In this document: positions 47,112 to 60,060 of the stretch, piece after piece
How the letters are laid out: every line of letters starts with the position of its first letter
Numbering within the stretch: the stretch's first letter is position 1
Source: Synaphobranchus kaupii
Lineage: Eukaryota > Chordata > Actinopteri > Anguilliformes > Synaphobranchidae
DNA: 64,000 bases
Assembly: GCA_029718625.1 (NCBI GenBank)
Contig: CM056376.1
Coordinates: 95,337,945-95,401,944, forward strand
Direction: 5' to 3'
The notes under the pieces: generated by a model
Databases searched by the model: none
What the model was told of the DNA's origin: nothing
What the model saw: only the letters and a program-made list of their open reading frames with translations
Position numbers and translations under genes: made by a program

Positions 47112-47394
47112 GGCCAAATGTATAAACAGTGCTCAGCAGAAAAATGCCCTCAGAAAGCTGCGTAAGTGAGTTTCCATGCAGAAATTCAGATGTATAAAAT
47201 AAGAGAATCTGTGTACCTCTGCACACGCTGGACACCATACGTACGCAGTGTTTGGAGTCAATGTGATATGGCGACACCATGAGCAAAAGGCAGGCAGAGG
47301 GAGAAAATGCAAAACTTTGCGTAAGCATATTTCCGACTTTCTCCCTGAACATTCTTTTACGCATTCTTTTACTCAGAGTTTTATACATGTGGCC
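47112..47394. mobile_element. Nested MITE, about 283 bp, inside the Tc1-like transposase
   Basis: GGCCAAATGTATAAA at 47112 and its near inverse TTTATACATGTGGCC ending at 47394 bound a segment that interrupts transposase-related sequence at both sides. No coding content. Superfamily and target duplication unclear. Confidence 0.7.
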
Positions 47395-48017
47395 CCGGAC
47401 TTTGTTTTTCTAATCTTCAGTAGTCCAGCTTTTTTTTTTGTTGATCACGTGCCCACTGTAGCCTCATCTTCCTGTTCTTATCTGATAGGAGTGGAGCCCG
47501 GCGTGGTCTTCTGCTGCTGTAGCCCACCCGCTATAAGGTCTGACATGTTGTGTGTTCAGAGATGCCCTTCTGCACATCACTGTTGTAAACAGCTGTTATT
47601 TGAGCATTTGTGGCAAAAAAAAGGTTATTTGAGCATTTGTCTCTGTTAGCGTTAACGAGTCGGCCCATTCTCCTCTGACCTCTCTCGTTAACAAGATGTT
47701 TTTGCCCACAGAACTACCGCTCACTGGATGTTTTTTGTTTATCGCACCATTCTCTGTAAACTCTAGAGACTGTGAAAATCACAGGAGGGCAGCTCTTTCT
47801 GAGATGCTGGAACCACCACATCTTGCACCAACAATCATACAACGGTCAAAGTCACTCAAATCATGTCTCGTGCTCATTTCTCATATTTGGTTGAAGAACA
47901 ACTCACCATGTCTTCATGCTTTATACAGTATATTGAGTTACAGCCACAAGATCTACTGTTTGTAGAAGCAGGCTATTTGCGTTAATGAGGTGTACCTAAT
48001 AAAGTGGCCACTGAGTG

Positions 48018-49219
48018 TAGCTTTACCCATTATTAGCTTGTTGTGTATTCTCTGGACTGGTTCAACATTTTTAAGTTAGCTTATAATTATATAGGTCTCT
48101 TAATAAATAAACAATCATGCCATGTAGCACATTGCAGAAGTGCAGACTGAGCAATGCTACAGTATGAAATGGAACTAGATTGACAATTCCTGAAGTGTGG
48201 TTGCTTCGCAGTGGTATCAATTGCTGGAAATGGTATAGAATGATGGTAATAGGCTATGGTATAGTGTGCGGTGGTAAATAAAAGATGGAAATGGTATGAA
48301 GTGGTAATGCGCTATAAAGGGATCTAGTGAAGGTGCAAGTGTTAAAATTTGGTGATGTATTTTGTGCTAAGTCTAAAGAACCTGGAAGTGATACAAAGCA
48401 ATAATGATGAAAGCACAAAAAAGTCATGTCAAATCATCAAATCATCTGAGATAGTATTGTTAGGTCATAACAGTGTTGTAGAGGAAGGCATTGTGATGTA
48501 ATAAGCAGTGTAATATGTTACAGCAATCACATTGTATTGCATCTGTTTTCAAAACGTGCCCATTGACTCCCATTCATTTTTTTGGCGACAAAAGGTCAAT
48601 TATCTGAAAAGGTGTATATGGTATAAAGGTAAAAAGTAATAGCAACCTGGAGGGTGTATAAAGGTATAATATGAGGTATGAATGGTGTCGATGGTGTGAA
48701 TGGTGTAGGAGGAGATAGGTTCTCAAAAAGTAGCGGAATAATAAGTATGGTGAATAACAAAAGGTGTGGTTTCACAACTACACCTAATAAAACAGAAGCA
48801 AAGACACAATGACAAGCAGAGAGCAAACATGCAGAACAACAGTATTATACCATTGCCACGTAAGTGAGCACTATTCATACCCATCCGCAAGTGTCTCTGT
48901 GTCAGACAAAAAGTCTCTGTATCTTTTAAAATATGTGGCTGGAATGATATCTGTTGCCAAACGTCTCTTTAGCCATTCTGCTTCTGTTGAATAATTATTT
49001 TATGATGGGATATTTAAAGCTTGCTCATGGAAAAAGCTACTGCCACTCAAACAACAGAACCCTGAAAAGTGCCTGGAATATTAATCTTTGGTGCGTTTTT
49101 CTAAAACTAAGGCTAAATTAGGTTCTGAATCCAAATTTGCAGTATAGTTCATTTTAAATGATGAAAATAATATCATTAAAAAAATGCTTGATCTCATGTA
49201 CACAAACATTCTCACACAA

Positions 49220-49229
<10 letters not shown>
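48018..49229. other. No gene seen
   Basis: AT-rich sequence with a stretch of imperfect GGTATAAAGGT/GGTGT words at 48190-48760; nothing coding. Confidence 0.4.

Positions 49230-49305
<76 letters not shown>
49230..49305. repeat. (CA)n microsatellite
   Basis: Near-perfect CA run; open frames across it are artefacts. Confidence 0.97.
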
Positions 49306-49308
<3 letters not shown>

Positions 49309-50235
49309 TCATATGGACAGGGATCTCTCTCTCTCTCTGTGATGTTTGTGATGCATTTTTATTTGCTTGTGAAATTGTTACATCAATATATTGTAGACAC
49401 GGTCTTATGGCCGCGCTCATGGGCCATTAACTCGCCAGCCTACGGGGATCTGAATTCATTCTTTGACAGTGAACGTATAACGTGAAGAGGCATTGTGTAA
49501 CCAGCAGCGAAACAAATCTTGTAACAGAGAGCACTGTGCAGTCACAGCACGTAGATCCAAAAGGCTAAAATCCTTTTAATCCCCTGCTTCAAAGGTGAGT
49601 ATTGTAGATGATCAACTGAAGTAGCTCTTCATATTGCTTCATTCTTCAACGCGCGCGGCAATTCTACGTACGCTCTCCATGGTGCTGAAACCAAACAAGC
49701 TGGCAGATAAGCACATTATGACAGACTCCAAGGGCAGAACTAAAGTGCGCTACAAAGACCGAAATAACTACAGTAACACAACCACTACTGCTTGCCTTGA
49801 TGATGACCATCATCACAATCACGATCACCATCATACTAGTACTACTACTAATAATAATAATAATAGTATAAATAATAATAATCGGCATCATCATCGTCAC
49901 AGTGTGCTGCTTATGTCTTAAATGATCTAACTTACGTATTTGTCTCCATTTTTGACTTGCTGAAGATTCTCTGGTGAATTCTAAATCCGATAACCTATCA
50001 ATATGCAGCTATGTATGTAGAATTTTTACAATCAAAACTTTTTGCCTGGCTTTGGAACCAAAATAAGCAGATTAATAAATAACTTGACATGTGCATTTTT
50101 ATCTGTCCTTTACTCAATAATCTTTTATTAAAACCGTTTCACGGATATTCCAGAGAGCCTTGGTAGCATCTTTACCTGTGCTTCGCTCGATTTTTCTTAG
50201 TTAGAATTTCTTATGACGCTGACACCGCGAATAAG

Positions 50236-50236
<1 letters not shown>
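49306..50236. other. No gene seen; short (CAT)n/(AAT)n runs at 49800-49900
   Basis: Trinucleotide runs (ACC/ATC, ACT, AAT, CAT) at 49800-49900 produce a low-complexity open frame that I do not regard as a gene. Confidence 0.4.

Positions 50237-50309
<73 letters not shown>
50237..50309. repeat. (TC)n microsatellite
   Basis: A perfect TC run of about 70 bp. It lies directly upstream of the candidate exon at 50310-50480 and could be part of its promoter (GAGA-type tract). Confidence 0.97.
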
Positions 50310-50311
<2 letters not shown>

Positions 50312-50480
50312 GTCTGCTTCCAGGAAGGGTGAAAGCGACGAGTTCTCCGCCTCAGCTTAGCGTTACTCCACAAACATGCCCTCAGACGAGCAACATTGTG
50401 GTGAAGCGGGCCAGCTAACTGTATGCTTCCACTGGGTGACCGAGAGTGACGGGAGGTTGTCCGCAGAAGATTGAGTGAAG
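50310..50480 (+). other. Candidate 5' non-coding exon with a 32-codon upstream ORF
   Basis: A locally GC-richer block follows the (TC)n tract. It contains an ATG at 50376 with a 32-codon frame ending TGA at 50472-50474, and ends in GTGAAG|GTAATT, a reasonable splice donor at 50481. The short frame has no recognisable domain, so I read it as a possible upstream ORF in a 5' UTR exon. Transcription is not shown by the sequence alone. Confidence 0.25.
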
Positions 50481-50481
50481 G

Positions 50482-52900
50482 TAATTTAAACAGGAAACTA
50501 TAGTGTGGATATATTTTCCATGATGTTTGATGCGTGTACGTAAAGTGCTACGATTTAGGAGATGTACTGTTTTGAAGTGTTTGTGTTACGTGTTTGTCGC
50601 ACCGGTTTTGCAGTTATAATCGAAAACATTGAAAGTTAAACGATCCAGTAAGGTCAGTGTTTACAAAGGAGGGGATACTGCCAACTGTTATGTATATGTC
50701 GCCTGTCTATTAAACGTAGCATACCCAACAATCCATTTGAATGAATCTTCGAGCTCATTTTGGAATGTAACATCTCCATGCTTCAGTTATGGAGCTTTAT
50801 TCTATAGACTATACATAATCTTCTAAACTTAATTTTTTTGATTGCTAGAATTGGTGTTTCTGTCGGCTGTATTGTATTAGCCAATTAATGATAACGACTG
50901 GCATTTATGGCTGCAATTGTTCTGTGTTAAATTTACTCCAATTCAATGCATTTTAGGGAAATTAGGCTATAGCAGAGAAATGTCAGGCTCTGAAACGGGT
51001 TACCCTTTACAGGGATACATTTAACGTGTGTACACGAGCGCGTGTGTTTCACCTTGCGCAACTTTTTCATCGTTTAATGTTCGCTATATCTCTAATTGAA
51101 ATAATTGGTCTGTGCAAGAGAACTACCCGAAGAGAGAAAACCTGAGTTTGGATACGCTTAAATGGTCCTTCAAACAGTATGAGTTCGCACCTTCCTGATT
51201 AAACCTTAAAAAAGAAACGATTCTCTACTCAGGTTCCATAGCCTACTCTTGCTGTTCGCGACTCCCCAATAATATATGGTTACCAAGGAAAGAAAATATA
51301 CTTTTCCTTTGGTGATTTTTATCACATTCACAATAGTCTATGCTGAAGTTATTTTCTTTAACGGATAACCGTGTGAAGTCACACAATTGTCCTATAGCCG
51401 TCGTATCCTGCGGTCACCAACAATGCCTCGCGAAAAAAACATTCGTTCAAATTTCCTAACATTATCGATCAGCTTGTTTGCACATTTTACTCATTAAGGT
51501 AGGCTATAATATCATATGCGTGTCATAAATATTTTAAGCAAGGTGGAGAGTGCACCCTCCTTCAGCTTATTAAAAGTACCCTAAATTGATATCCCCACAC
51601 TTGTGTTAACACCACAAGACGCGTAGCCTATACAATTTAATAAGAAGTGAAGTCCTTGAAATCCTCGTATAGAAATCATTATTCACCAGTGAAATAAGAC
51701 CGTTGTACTGCATTAACTCCAAGGACAAATGATTCGAGGTCATATCTTTCTGTACTTCTAGGAAGTTTTGCTACCCGATATAGCTAGCCATATGGACCGA
51801 TGTTTGAGAAATGTTAACATAAATGAAGTCGATGTGTCACATAACGTAGTTACACTGCTGCACAATGGCGACTCTGTGTGGCACAAACACAGGATTTTAT
51901 TACTGCGTTTGTTTCGCCTTTTTATCAACATCCGAAGGTAGCCTATTTGAATTTTGCGATTACTTTTTTGTGTCCCATTAAAAACCGTTTAGCAACATAC
52001 GCGCGTAAAAAGCGCCAACATGTGTATCACATATAGCCTACTACTGCTAGGGTGTGTTTTGTCACTTGCCAGAAGGCGGCAGCTAGTGTTTAAACTTGAG
52101 TCCTTTAACTGAACACGGTTCTCCGTCGACATTTAAAATGCATATAGCATAGTCTTGCGCGGATGGTGAAACGAAATCCGAAGCAATAGAAACAGTAACC
52201 CATGAATCTTTTTTGCTTTCTTTGTTTAATTATGACCACCGTAATTTTGCTGCATGTTATATATTACCTCAAAGTAGCCTACCGGTTACCAGGAAAACAC
52301 ATGCAACATGGTCACGGATTTGCAAGCATCGCTCTCTTCTGTTTTTCAGTACTATGTCATACTGTAATTGTGCGACAGGACAACAGTCGTTTTCATTCCG
52401 CCACATCATACTTGCATGGTGAAATGTAGATCTACTACCAGTAACTAGAAATAATGCGGTAGGTGGCTCGTTGAGAATACTTGTTGCTGTAAGAAAAATA
52501 CATTCCACAGTAAGAACAAAAATACGAACAAATATTATATTAGCGTGTCGGAAATCGTACCCTTCCAAAAGCTAATATCATTTCAGCATCATTGGCTGGA
52601 TTTGTTTGCATCCAGGAAGCGTATCTGTTACCTTAATATAATAGCCGACACCAAACGCTGGCGAGTTATATGATGGAAAATAAATGCAATTGAGAATAAA
52701 TGCAAACATAGAAAGCAAAATATGGTGTAGCTTGTATGCTATTGTTTTGTTGATGTATTCAATATAAAGGAGAAAAACATCAAGTCGTTCGACGCTGTCG
52801 CAGTTTCTCAAACAACCAACATTACTAATTCAGGAGTCTCTATGAGCTTAAATTTCTTAACATTTTTTACCAAGGCATTACATTTCTGACAGCCTCCTTT
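50482..52900. other. No gene seen; possible intron
   Basis: AT-rich with no supported exon. If the flanking candidate exons belong to one gene, this is intron 1. Confidence 0.35.
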
Positions 52901-52919
52901 AACTTATTTTTTCTTCCAC

Positions 52920-53238
52920 GAGAGGTGTATTGGTGTAGAGGGGGTGGGGAATGGAGCTGGGTGGGGGAAGAGGCGGGTTGCTGATTAACTTTCGCAGCTC
53001 AGACCGATGATATTACAGCCAAGACAGGCACAACTGTGCACCGACACCTTGCGCTCGTTGTTGATAAAAGTACCAAACCTGTACCGAAGACATTAAATCG
53101 AGCCGTAGAATCGGCGTCTTCGTTGGAGGAGAAGGATCGAATCTGCTGTCCGGCCCCCGAAAGTAGGACCAGCAACAATTTATTTCTGCATCCCTGTCCA
53201 TGAGGGCCGATACGATGCGTCCTCATCTCCTACTTCAG
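52920..53238 (+). CDS. Candidate promoter and first coding exon (coding 53200-53238), donor at 53239
   Basis: A G-rich block (52920-52980, with GAGGCGGG) precedes a GC-richer segment ending in ATGAGGGCC... (53200). The frame gives MRADTMRPHLLLQ and then a splice donor CAG|GTAAAA at 53239, phase 0. The leucine-rich end with a preceding basic residue could be the start of a signal peptide, as in many secreted or membrane proteins whose first coding exon is tiny. The gene cannot be named from 13 residues. Upstream out-of-frame starts are few. No matching second exon was found in the remaining 10.7 kb, which would fit a long first intron. Confidence 0.35.
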
Positions 53239-53240
53239 GT

Positions 53241-55689
53241 AAAATTACTTGTACAACTTTAATTCCGGTTTCTATGACGTAAACAGACTTTATGCCATGG
53301 TTTAACATCAAACAATAAAAACGTCCATAGTGTTAAATTCACATTTGGTAATGGGAGCGTTTTTGTTAAACTTAAAAAAATTCAGACCTTTCTAGAAATA
53401 TGCTCGTTTTCATTATCTTTCCAATAAAAGTGGTTTAATGTTTTACCATTTTTGGGAGATAACAGTATAATAATGTGAGTGGAATGAAGGCAAGTCCGAA
53501 GTTTATACTGAAGCTAAGAACCAATAAAAAGCATGGCATGTTATGTTCTCTTTATATCCTCGTTTAAAACCACACCCATTTGTATGAGGTTACGCGTTTG
53601 TTTCAAATAAAGTTACCATGATCGAGAAAACTAACGTTTATATGATATACTGGATATTCCTATATTCCATAGGCTACTTCGCTCGCAGCATGTTGTACAT
53701 AAACAGCTTAATTTTCGAAGCTAATTGATCCTCTGCGCAATCCCTGAAGTGGTGTGATAGTTGCATAAATTAAGGTTATTTAGACACACGTGCCTTGTGA
53801 TTTCGGCTATATGGTCATTTATTTCCTGGGACTGCGTGAAAGTGGAACAGAGAAAAATAACCTGGCCCGTCGAACTACCTTTGTTTAGGGGGTCTTAAAA
53901 GACGAAATTTGGGCATTTTTGCTTATTGGGCTTGCAATATATATAAATAGAGGTCATGAATATGTTCCAAGACATGGTGAATGAATCCAATGTGCGTGTT
54001 TACAAGCCGGTTCAGTCGTGATATACTTAGTGTGCTTCTCTCGTTGCATCCGATCCTAGAGGGCATGGTGAAAAAAACAGAGATGACATGTACGCAACCT
54101 CGGCGTGCGAAGAGACGCGCAGTCAATAAATTCTTATACGGGGTGAAACGGGGGAACGTGCCCCGAGGAAGGCTTAATGCACTATGGAGCCATTTCAGCA
54201 GTGCTCGATAAACTGAATACGCACTGCAATCCGGCGCACCACAAATGTTTCTTCGTCCCTTCACTGGTCCAGAATAGTTGTGTGTATTTATTTGTTCGCT
54301 TATATTTGCAAACATTCATATTGCACTGTAAATATCTTATGGGGAAGTTGGAGACAACACGTAATATTTTGAATTCCAATTCACTCTCCGAAAATAAAAC
54401 CGATTGAAGTTATTGAGGAGTGTGTTAGTATAGCCTCTGGTCGGGATTGCAGAATTTACAGCTCAGCTTGGGTTGTTGTTGCAATATATCCATGGTATTG
54501 TTGTGCTACACTCAAAGTAAGAGCAAGCATGTGTTGAAATTTCTGAAAGAACAGATTGCGCCATGAGCTGAGCCATTGAACAATACATGTGTTTATCCCC
54601 AAATCTGCACACTGGCTCCTCCAATTCAGTGATGTATCACTACAGTCTTACCAGGCCTTCAAGCCAGTAAGATTTATTGGTTTGTTTTAAATCATTTCTG
54701 GATTAAGACCTTGGACGACGTTACATTGATCCAATCACAATGAGCGACTTACGAGTCACTCGATAAGCGTTCAGTGGGAGCACAGCTTCAGGAGAGAAAC
54801 CTTCTTCCTCTTGGAGCTAGAGGGTGCACCCCTACCTCACGTCGATAACCCCTTCTTGCCCCCTCTGGAAACTGCCAGTGAAAACCCGCTGACCTGTGGT
54901 GTGTGACACTAAGCAGACATTTTCAGAACTGATTTTACTGCTTCTAATGGGCTGTGTACTACGTACCTCTTTCATCATCAGCAATGAAATATCCCTTCCT
55001 GCGCTAGAGGAGGAGTGGTTTTCAAGCATCTGGCCAAAATATATAGAGGACTGAATGAAGCACCGTGATTCGTTAATGTATGTGTGCTATGCCAAAATTG
55101 GGCTTGAGTGCATATTTCGATAAAGGTTGCATTGTCCTTGTTGATTACATCTTATGACCAAATTATTGTGTATTTATTCAGAAATAACCTTTTTGCAGAA
55201 AATCCATTTTGGCAATCAACCAATTCAATACGTTGGCCAATCAATTAATTCATCCGTTTTTAGGTTGCACGTGTGACTAACGTATGGCTTCTTTGAGAAG
55301 GTGAGAGAGCAAGAATGGGTTGTAGCAATAAGCATTTTGTTTGTGTCATCCTATACTTGTATATTAATTTACACCAGAGCTGTTAGTACGTATGAACAAT
55401 GGAGATGTCTGTAGAAGTGTATTTATGTTGGATCTTTAGCTGGCAAGCTGTATGTATTGCCATATCTTAAGCTAAAATGTTTATTACAGTCCTCTTGCTG
55501 TTACCTCTTGCTGGTGCCAGAATTTCACTTGCTATGAATATTTGTTTGTTGGTTGGATGGCCATCTAGATAGTTCTAACACTGACCTGAAAAGAGGATAT
55601 TTCATAACTTGCACCATTTTAAGATGAGTTATTTGCTAATTCTCTGCACCATTAGGTACATGCACTAATTTATTTGCCAGCTAGATCGC
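53241..55689. other. No gene seen; possible intron
   Basis: AT-rich. Open frames near 53920-54410 on both strands have no domain, start or splice support. Confidence 0.35.
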
Positions 55690-55787
55690 ACACACACCTG
55701 CACATGCACACACACACACGCACACGCACACACACACACACACACACACACGCGCCGCGCGCGCGCACACACACACACACACACACA
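55690..55787. repeat. (CA)n microsatellite with a (CG)n core
   Basis: CA repeats interrupted by CGCGCCGCGCGCGCG around 55751-55765. The alternating purine-pyrimidine run could adopt Z-DNA. Confidence 0.95.
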
Positions 55788-57300
55788 ACATTCAAAATGT
55801 GGATTAATTTCCACACAGTGGAGTTGTTCCTAATTCTGACATACAGGTAATCACAAACATGTTTTCCTATTTATTTTGTTTATCTCCAAATTATATTTGT
55901 ATATAATGGGGTTTTTTCACAGTTGAAGAATGATTCTGGGTTTAGACTTGTAAGTGTGATTCTCTGTCAGTAGTAATAATGTGTTATACCATACACTGAA
56001 GGAAGCCATTCAGTGTGTTTCAATACATAATTACTTTTGGGATAACAGAAGAGCAGACATTAGTCTCCAATCCAGTGAAGAGTATTGTCTGGCAGACAAG
56101 CTCTGACTGAGGAAGAAAAAGGGATGCCAAAGGTTCCTACACCCCCTGGATTGGGACAGCCCTCAAGACGGCCACCATTTTACGCGTGCCTTCCGAAAAC
56201 AAGGGGAAGTGCCAAGTGAAGTAAACAAGGGAAATGAAACATGGAGGTTGCCACAGTGAAACCGCTGTTAATAATTTCTGATAGCACTGCTGGATATATA
56301 TTTGTTAAGCTGTTTCCCAAAGGCCCCAGGTGCAACAATGAAACCCGGATGAAGAATCTTGTGGAATAGAATGCTGGGTAGAACAGCAGGCATTCAGTCA
56401 TTTGTCAGAGTGGAGCTTCTTACGAACAAAAATAATCCAACAGAAATGGAATATAAAACCAATCTTTTATTCCTTCTCACTGCTGCTTCAAAACGCCTGG
56501 TGTAATTATTTTTTAGTTCAGGCCCCGGTGTAAAAAGCCCTTGCATGGCTAGAACTCATATTTAAAGTAGTGAGATGCCAGTGGTTTCTAAAAGCTAAAC
56601 TCTACGTGTTTTGAGCTTCAAGTCCGCAGGAACAAGCGCAGTGTGTGGCTGAACTGTACGTGTCAGTGGACTTGTGAGCTGGCACCGGCTGAAAGGAATG
56701 CATAATTATCACACTTTCAGCCACAGCAGGTTCCTACATTTACAACAAGACGCTTGTATAATATTTTTTTTTCTTTTCGAACATTAATCATTGCTTTTAT
56801 TCTCGTATAATTAAAACAATTTTCCCCATTGGATGTATGAGAAACTAGTGATTTCAGTTTTTAAAAAAAAAAGATATGGCAATCACTAAAAATGCTAATA
56901 TATAATTTAATGTTAGTTTCCTAATTATACTGCCATGATAGGACACCCTCAAAAGACAGTTTTTCTGCTAAGTTAATTTGAATTTGAGCAGTGTGCAGAT
57001 TAATCTCCATAAAGATTAAAAATAGTGCAAAAATGATAGTAGCTACAGCATTAGGAAGAAAGTATGGGAGTAAATTGTCCATACATTCTTTTGGCATTCC
57101 ATGTTCTGTGATATCTCTAGTCAATGTCTTGAACATATGTCTGTCATTTACAAAATATCTTGGAGCAGGTGTAAATTAAGTTAATTAAATAAATGCACAA
57201 GCTGTAGAAGTTAAATCCGAATACATTAAATATGAAGAGATGTGCCACGGTAGATTACATTTGCGATGAACACAAATAGCTGGGGTTGAGGTTGAACTAG

Positions 57301-57302
<2 letters not shown>
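55788..57302. other. No gene seen
   Basis: Non-coding sequence with no repeat boundary recognised. Confidence 0.4.

Positions 57303-57340
<38 letters not shown>
57303..57340. repeat. (TA)n microsatellite
   Basis: Perfect TA run. The transposon at 57341-58266 inserted at its right edge, using a TA of the run as target. Confidence 0.97.
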
Positions 57341-57343
<3 letters not shown>

Positions 57344-58266
57344 TGCCCTCCACTATTATTGGCACCCCTGGTAAAAATGAGTAAAAAGGGTTATAAAAAA
57401 TTCATCGTTTGGTGAATTAGCTTAATCTCACACTAAAATGAGAAAAACCCAACCTTTAATTGAAGTAAATTTATTATGAGAAAAAAAAATCCCTCATCAA
57501 GAAATAATTATTTTTAACAAAACCACGTGTGCCACAATTATTGGCACCCCTGCATTTATATATAGAATAAAGTAATAATTTTTAATATGTGGTCGCATAT
57601 CCTTTGCTGTCTGTCCATATCCTGATGTCTGTGACCCAACAACATCAAAAGACTCTTGATATCTTATGTTGTGGTACTAGGAAATAGGAAAAATAGGAAA
57701 TAGGAAATAGGAAAATTTGAACAGGAAAATTTGTCAGGAGAAACAACCCTTAAAGTGCTCCATCCATATCTACTGCATATCTGGCAGCAGAGAGAGGCTC
57801 GTTTGATACCTCAGACCCTTGATGACTTACCGCCATTTTACCAACCATATATTCCATACTGTTCCAGCATAATTTACAGCTAAATCTAGTCCCACCCTCC
57901 AATTCCCATAGAGATCCATTCAAATGCAGAGACGTTATAGTATCACTTGTAAGAGTAACAGAAAATAAGATATCACTTTTGAAATATGCATTTATTTAAT
58001 TAACTTGGGTCACAGACATCAGGAAGTCATGGCATGCAAAGGATATGCGACCAAATATAAAAAATGATTACTTTATTCTATATATAAATGTAGGGGTGCC
58101 AATAATTGTGGCACATGCGGTTTTGTTAAAAATAATAATTTCTTGATGAGGGATTTTCTTTTCTTATAATAAATTTACGTCAATTGAAGGTTGGATTTCT
58201 CTATATTTTTTTATAACCCTTTTTACTCATCTTTACCAGGGGTGCCAATAATAGTGGAGGGCACTG
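57341..58266. mobile_element. Long-TIR TA-flanked transposon, complete copy C (926 bp)
   Basis: The left end CAGTGCCCTCCACTATTATT and the inverse right end are flanked by TA (57339-57340 and 58267-58268). Inverted arms extend about 300 bp inward on each side (to about 57665 and from about 57965). The centre shares the TGGCAGCAG, CTCGTTTGATACCTCAGACC and CCCATAGAGATCCATTCAAA blocks with copies A and B. No transposase. TA duplication and CAGT start indicate a Tc1/mariner-type non-autonomous family. Confidence 0.9.
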
Positions 58267-58462
58267 TATATATAGTTAACAAATGATTATCATTAACACT
58301 GTAGGCAGAAGTAGTGAATACAGATTAATAAACATTTTCTTGTTATAAAAAATCTATCGATGTTCCAACCAAAATACGAAATTTAATAATTGAATAGATT
58401 GCTGACCGAAAATAGAGGGATACCAACCCCTCAAGCAATATTTAGATGGATCTCGGTTATAA

Positions 58463-58700
58463 GTTAAATGCAGATGGAAATGTGACAATAAAAGCCAAGT
58501 GTACCATCTGTATTGTAAACAGTGCTTTTCGCTTAAACGTATTGTGACTAGATTACAGTATCGCCTACAGGCAAAGCATCCTTCAATAGCTACCGTTAGC
58601 CAGCTAAACAACAGTGGAGATCGGCAAACCTCCAATGATCCATCTGACTCAGCTAGACTGATGGCATGTAACGTTAAGCAAATGAGTTTCAAGACAACAG
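58463..58700 (+). pseudogene. BED zinc-finger fragment of a hAT transposase
   Basis: One frame reads KAKCTICIVNSAF (a C-x2-C pair) near 58480-58520. After a frameshift, another reads YRLQAKHPSI near 58558-58590, the histidine side of a BED finger as found in hAT/ZBED proteins. The order and spacing fit a broken BED domain. Nothing of the catalytic core follows. It is a short, dead fragment. Confidence 0.5.
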
Positions 58701-60060
58701 AGTGTATCAAAAAGAAAATAATTTCATTTCATTTAGAAAAATTGGAACAAAAAATACAAAAATTAATGGGAATTCATTCTCTCATTCATTCATACATTTT
58801 TCATGCATTACGAGAGCAGTAAAAAAATAATTTTGAAGAACTATTTTTATTCCCAAATATTTGTAATGCTATTCAATGGAGATGTAAACACACTGAGCTG
58901 GATTTAGTATTTTAGTATTTAGTATATACTGACCCCAAAAAGGCCAGTATATTTGCCCACCTGACCAAGTAGATGCAACACCAGGTGAAAACAAATGTTT
59001 TTTGCCGGAACCTCTTGACTTCCACCACCATATCTTTTTTAAAACTGATTTTACTGATAGGATTAATCTTGGAAGGTTTGTTTTGGTTTAATTGAATTAT
59101 GTATACCCTTATAGAGACAAAGGCTGGGATTCTATCAATAGTTGTCCTTAATTTGACAAAAAAACAGAATTAATATATCTTCTTCACAAACACAATTTGG
59201 TGAGTTCGCTAAAACTATCGCTAAAATCGCTAAAACTAACCCGCCAAACTGAGTTGGTGAAGAAAAAGTGTTTCCTTCTCAGTCAGAGTTAAGGACAGAT
59301 GTTGACTGGATACAGTTCTTTTGAATGATTCCTTTGCAATGTTACTTTACTTAAGAAGTTGTATTTGCTAAAAAATATATTTTGTGTATAAGTTTATACA
59401 CAAAATATATGTTTAATAATCAGTCATTTTTGATATGAAAATAAGCATGGGAAATTATAACAGGAAATCTAGGGTATGAAGAGTGGGCTTCTAATCTGCT
59501 TCTGTGTGGTCTCTGACTGAAATATAATAGGGTGTAATAGCTTGAACACTATTATACATTTGTTTTTTTTATTATGCAGGAAGCTTGTAAGTAGAGTAAA
59601 TAAGTAATTTGGCTCTGAAAATGTGGTGTCAAACTCAAATCAACCTGAGAAGATAAAGACAGCGGCAACCCTATCAAGAAAAGGGAATTATTTTCAGAAC
59701 AATGCGAGATGGGAAATGTGTGCCATGCTCTGCGTTAAGTCCATATCAGAGCAATTAAGATTAGCCATGCTTTCTTCAAGAGTTGATTCTTATCTGAAAG
59801 AGAAAGGACATAATGAAAATGAGTAATTGCTTTTAAAACTGAAAACACCACACTATGAGATTGTAGAGCCAAAAAAGGAAAAGAAAAAAGTGTTCTTCTC
59901 CATATTTTGTCAGCATATTTCATTGATATGTAAATGTGTACACAGTGTCTTCACTTTTGATTGGTTATAGAATTTGTGGATTCAATCCAAAGTGTAATTT
60001 TTTATTTTCAGAATACTACATAGAATACAAATAAATAAATGTAATTTTAAAATGTATGAT
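58701..60060. other. No gene seen
   Basis: AT-rich; an open frame at 59623-59826 lacks support. Confidence 0.4.

Larger units (their letters stand above)
46525..48017 (-). mobile_element. Decayed Tc1-like transposon with 30-bp perfect TIRs
   Basis: The ends CACTCAGTGGCCACTTTATT... (46525) and its exact inverse (ending 48017) match over 30 bp and are flanked by TA on both sides (46523-46524, 48018-48019). The interior is a minus-strand transposase relic of the Tc1 family, interrupted by a small nested element (47112-47394). Length excluding the insert is about 1.2 kb, typical for Tc1-like elements. Confidence 0.92.

Noticed and set aside
49634..49921. 95-codon frame rich in His, Asp and Asn
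   Set aside because: Its second half is encoded by CAT/ACC/AAT trinucleotide runs; the first half has no recognisable domain or splice context.
53923..54407. 130-codon minus-strand and 76-codon plus-strand frames
   Set aside because: No domain, no start or splice context, and both strands are open at once, which suggests chance.
58354..58710. 118-codon minus-strand frame
   Set aside because: It is antisense to the BED-finger fragment on the plus strand and has no protein-like motif.
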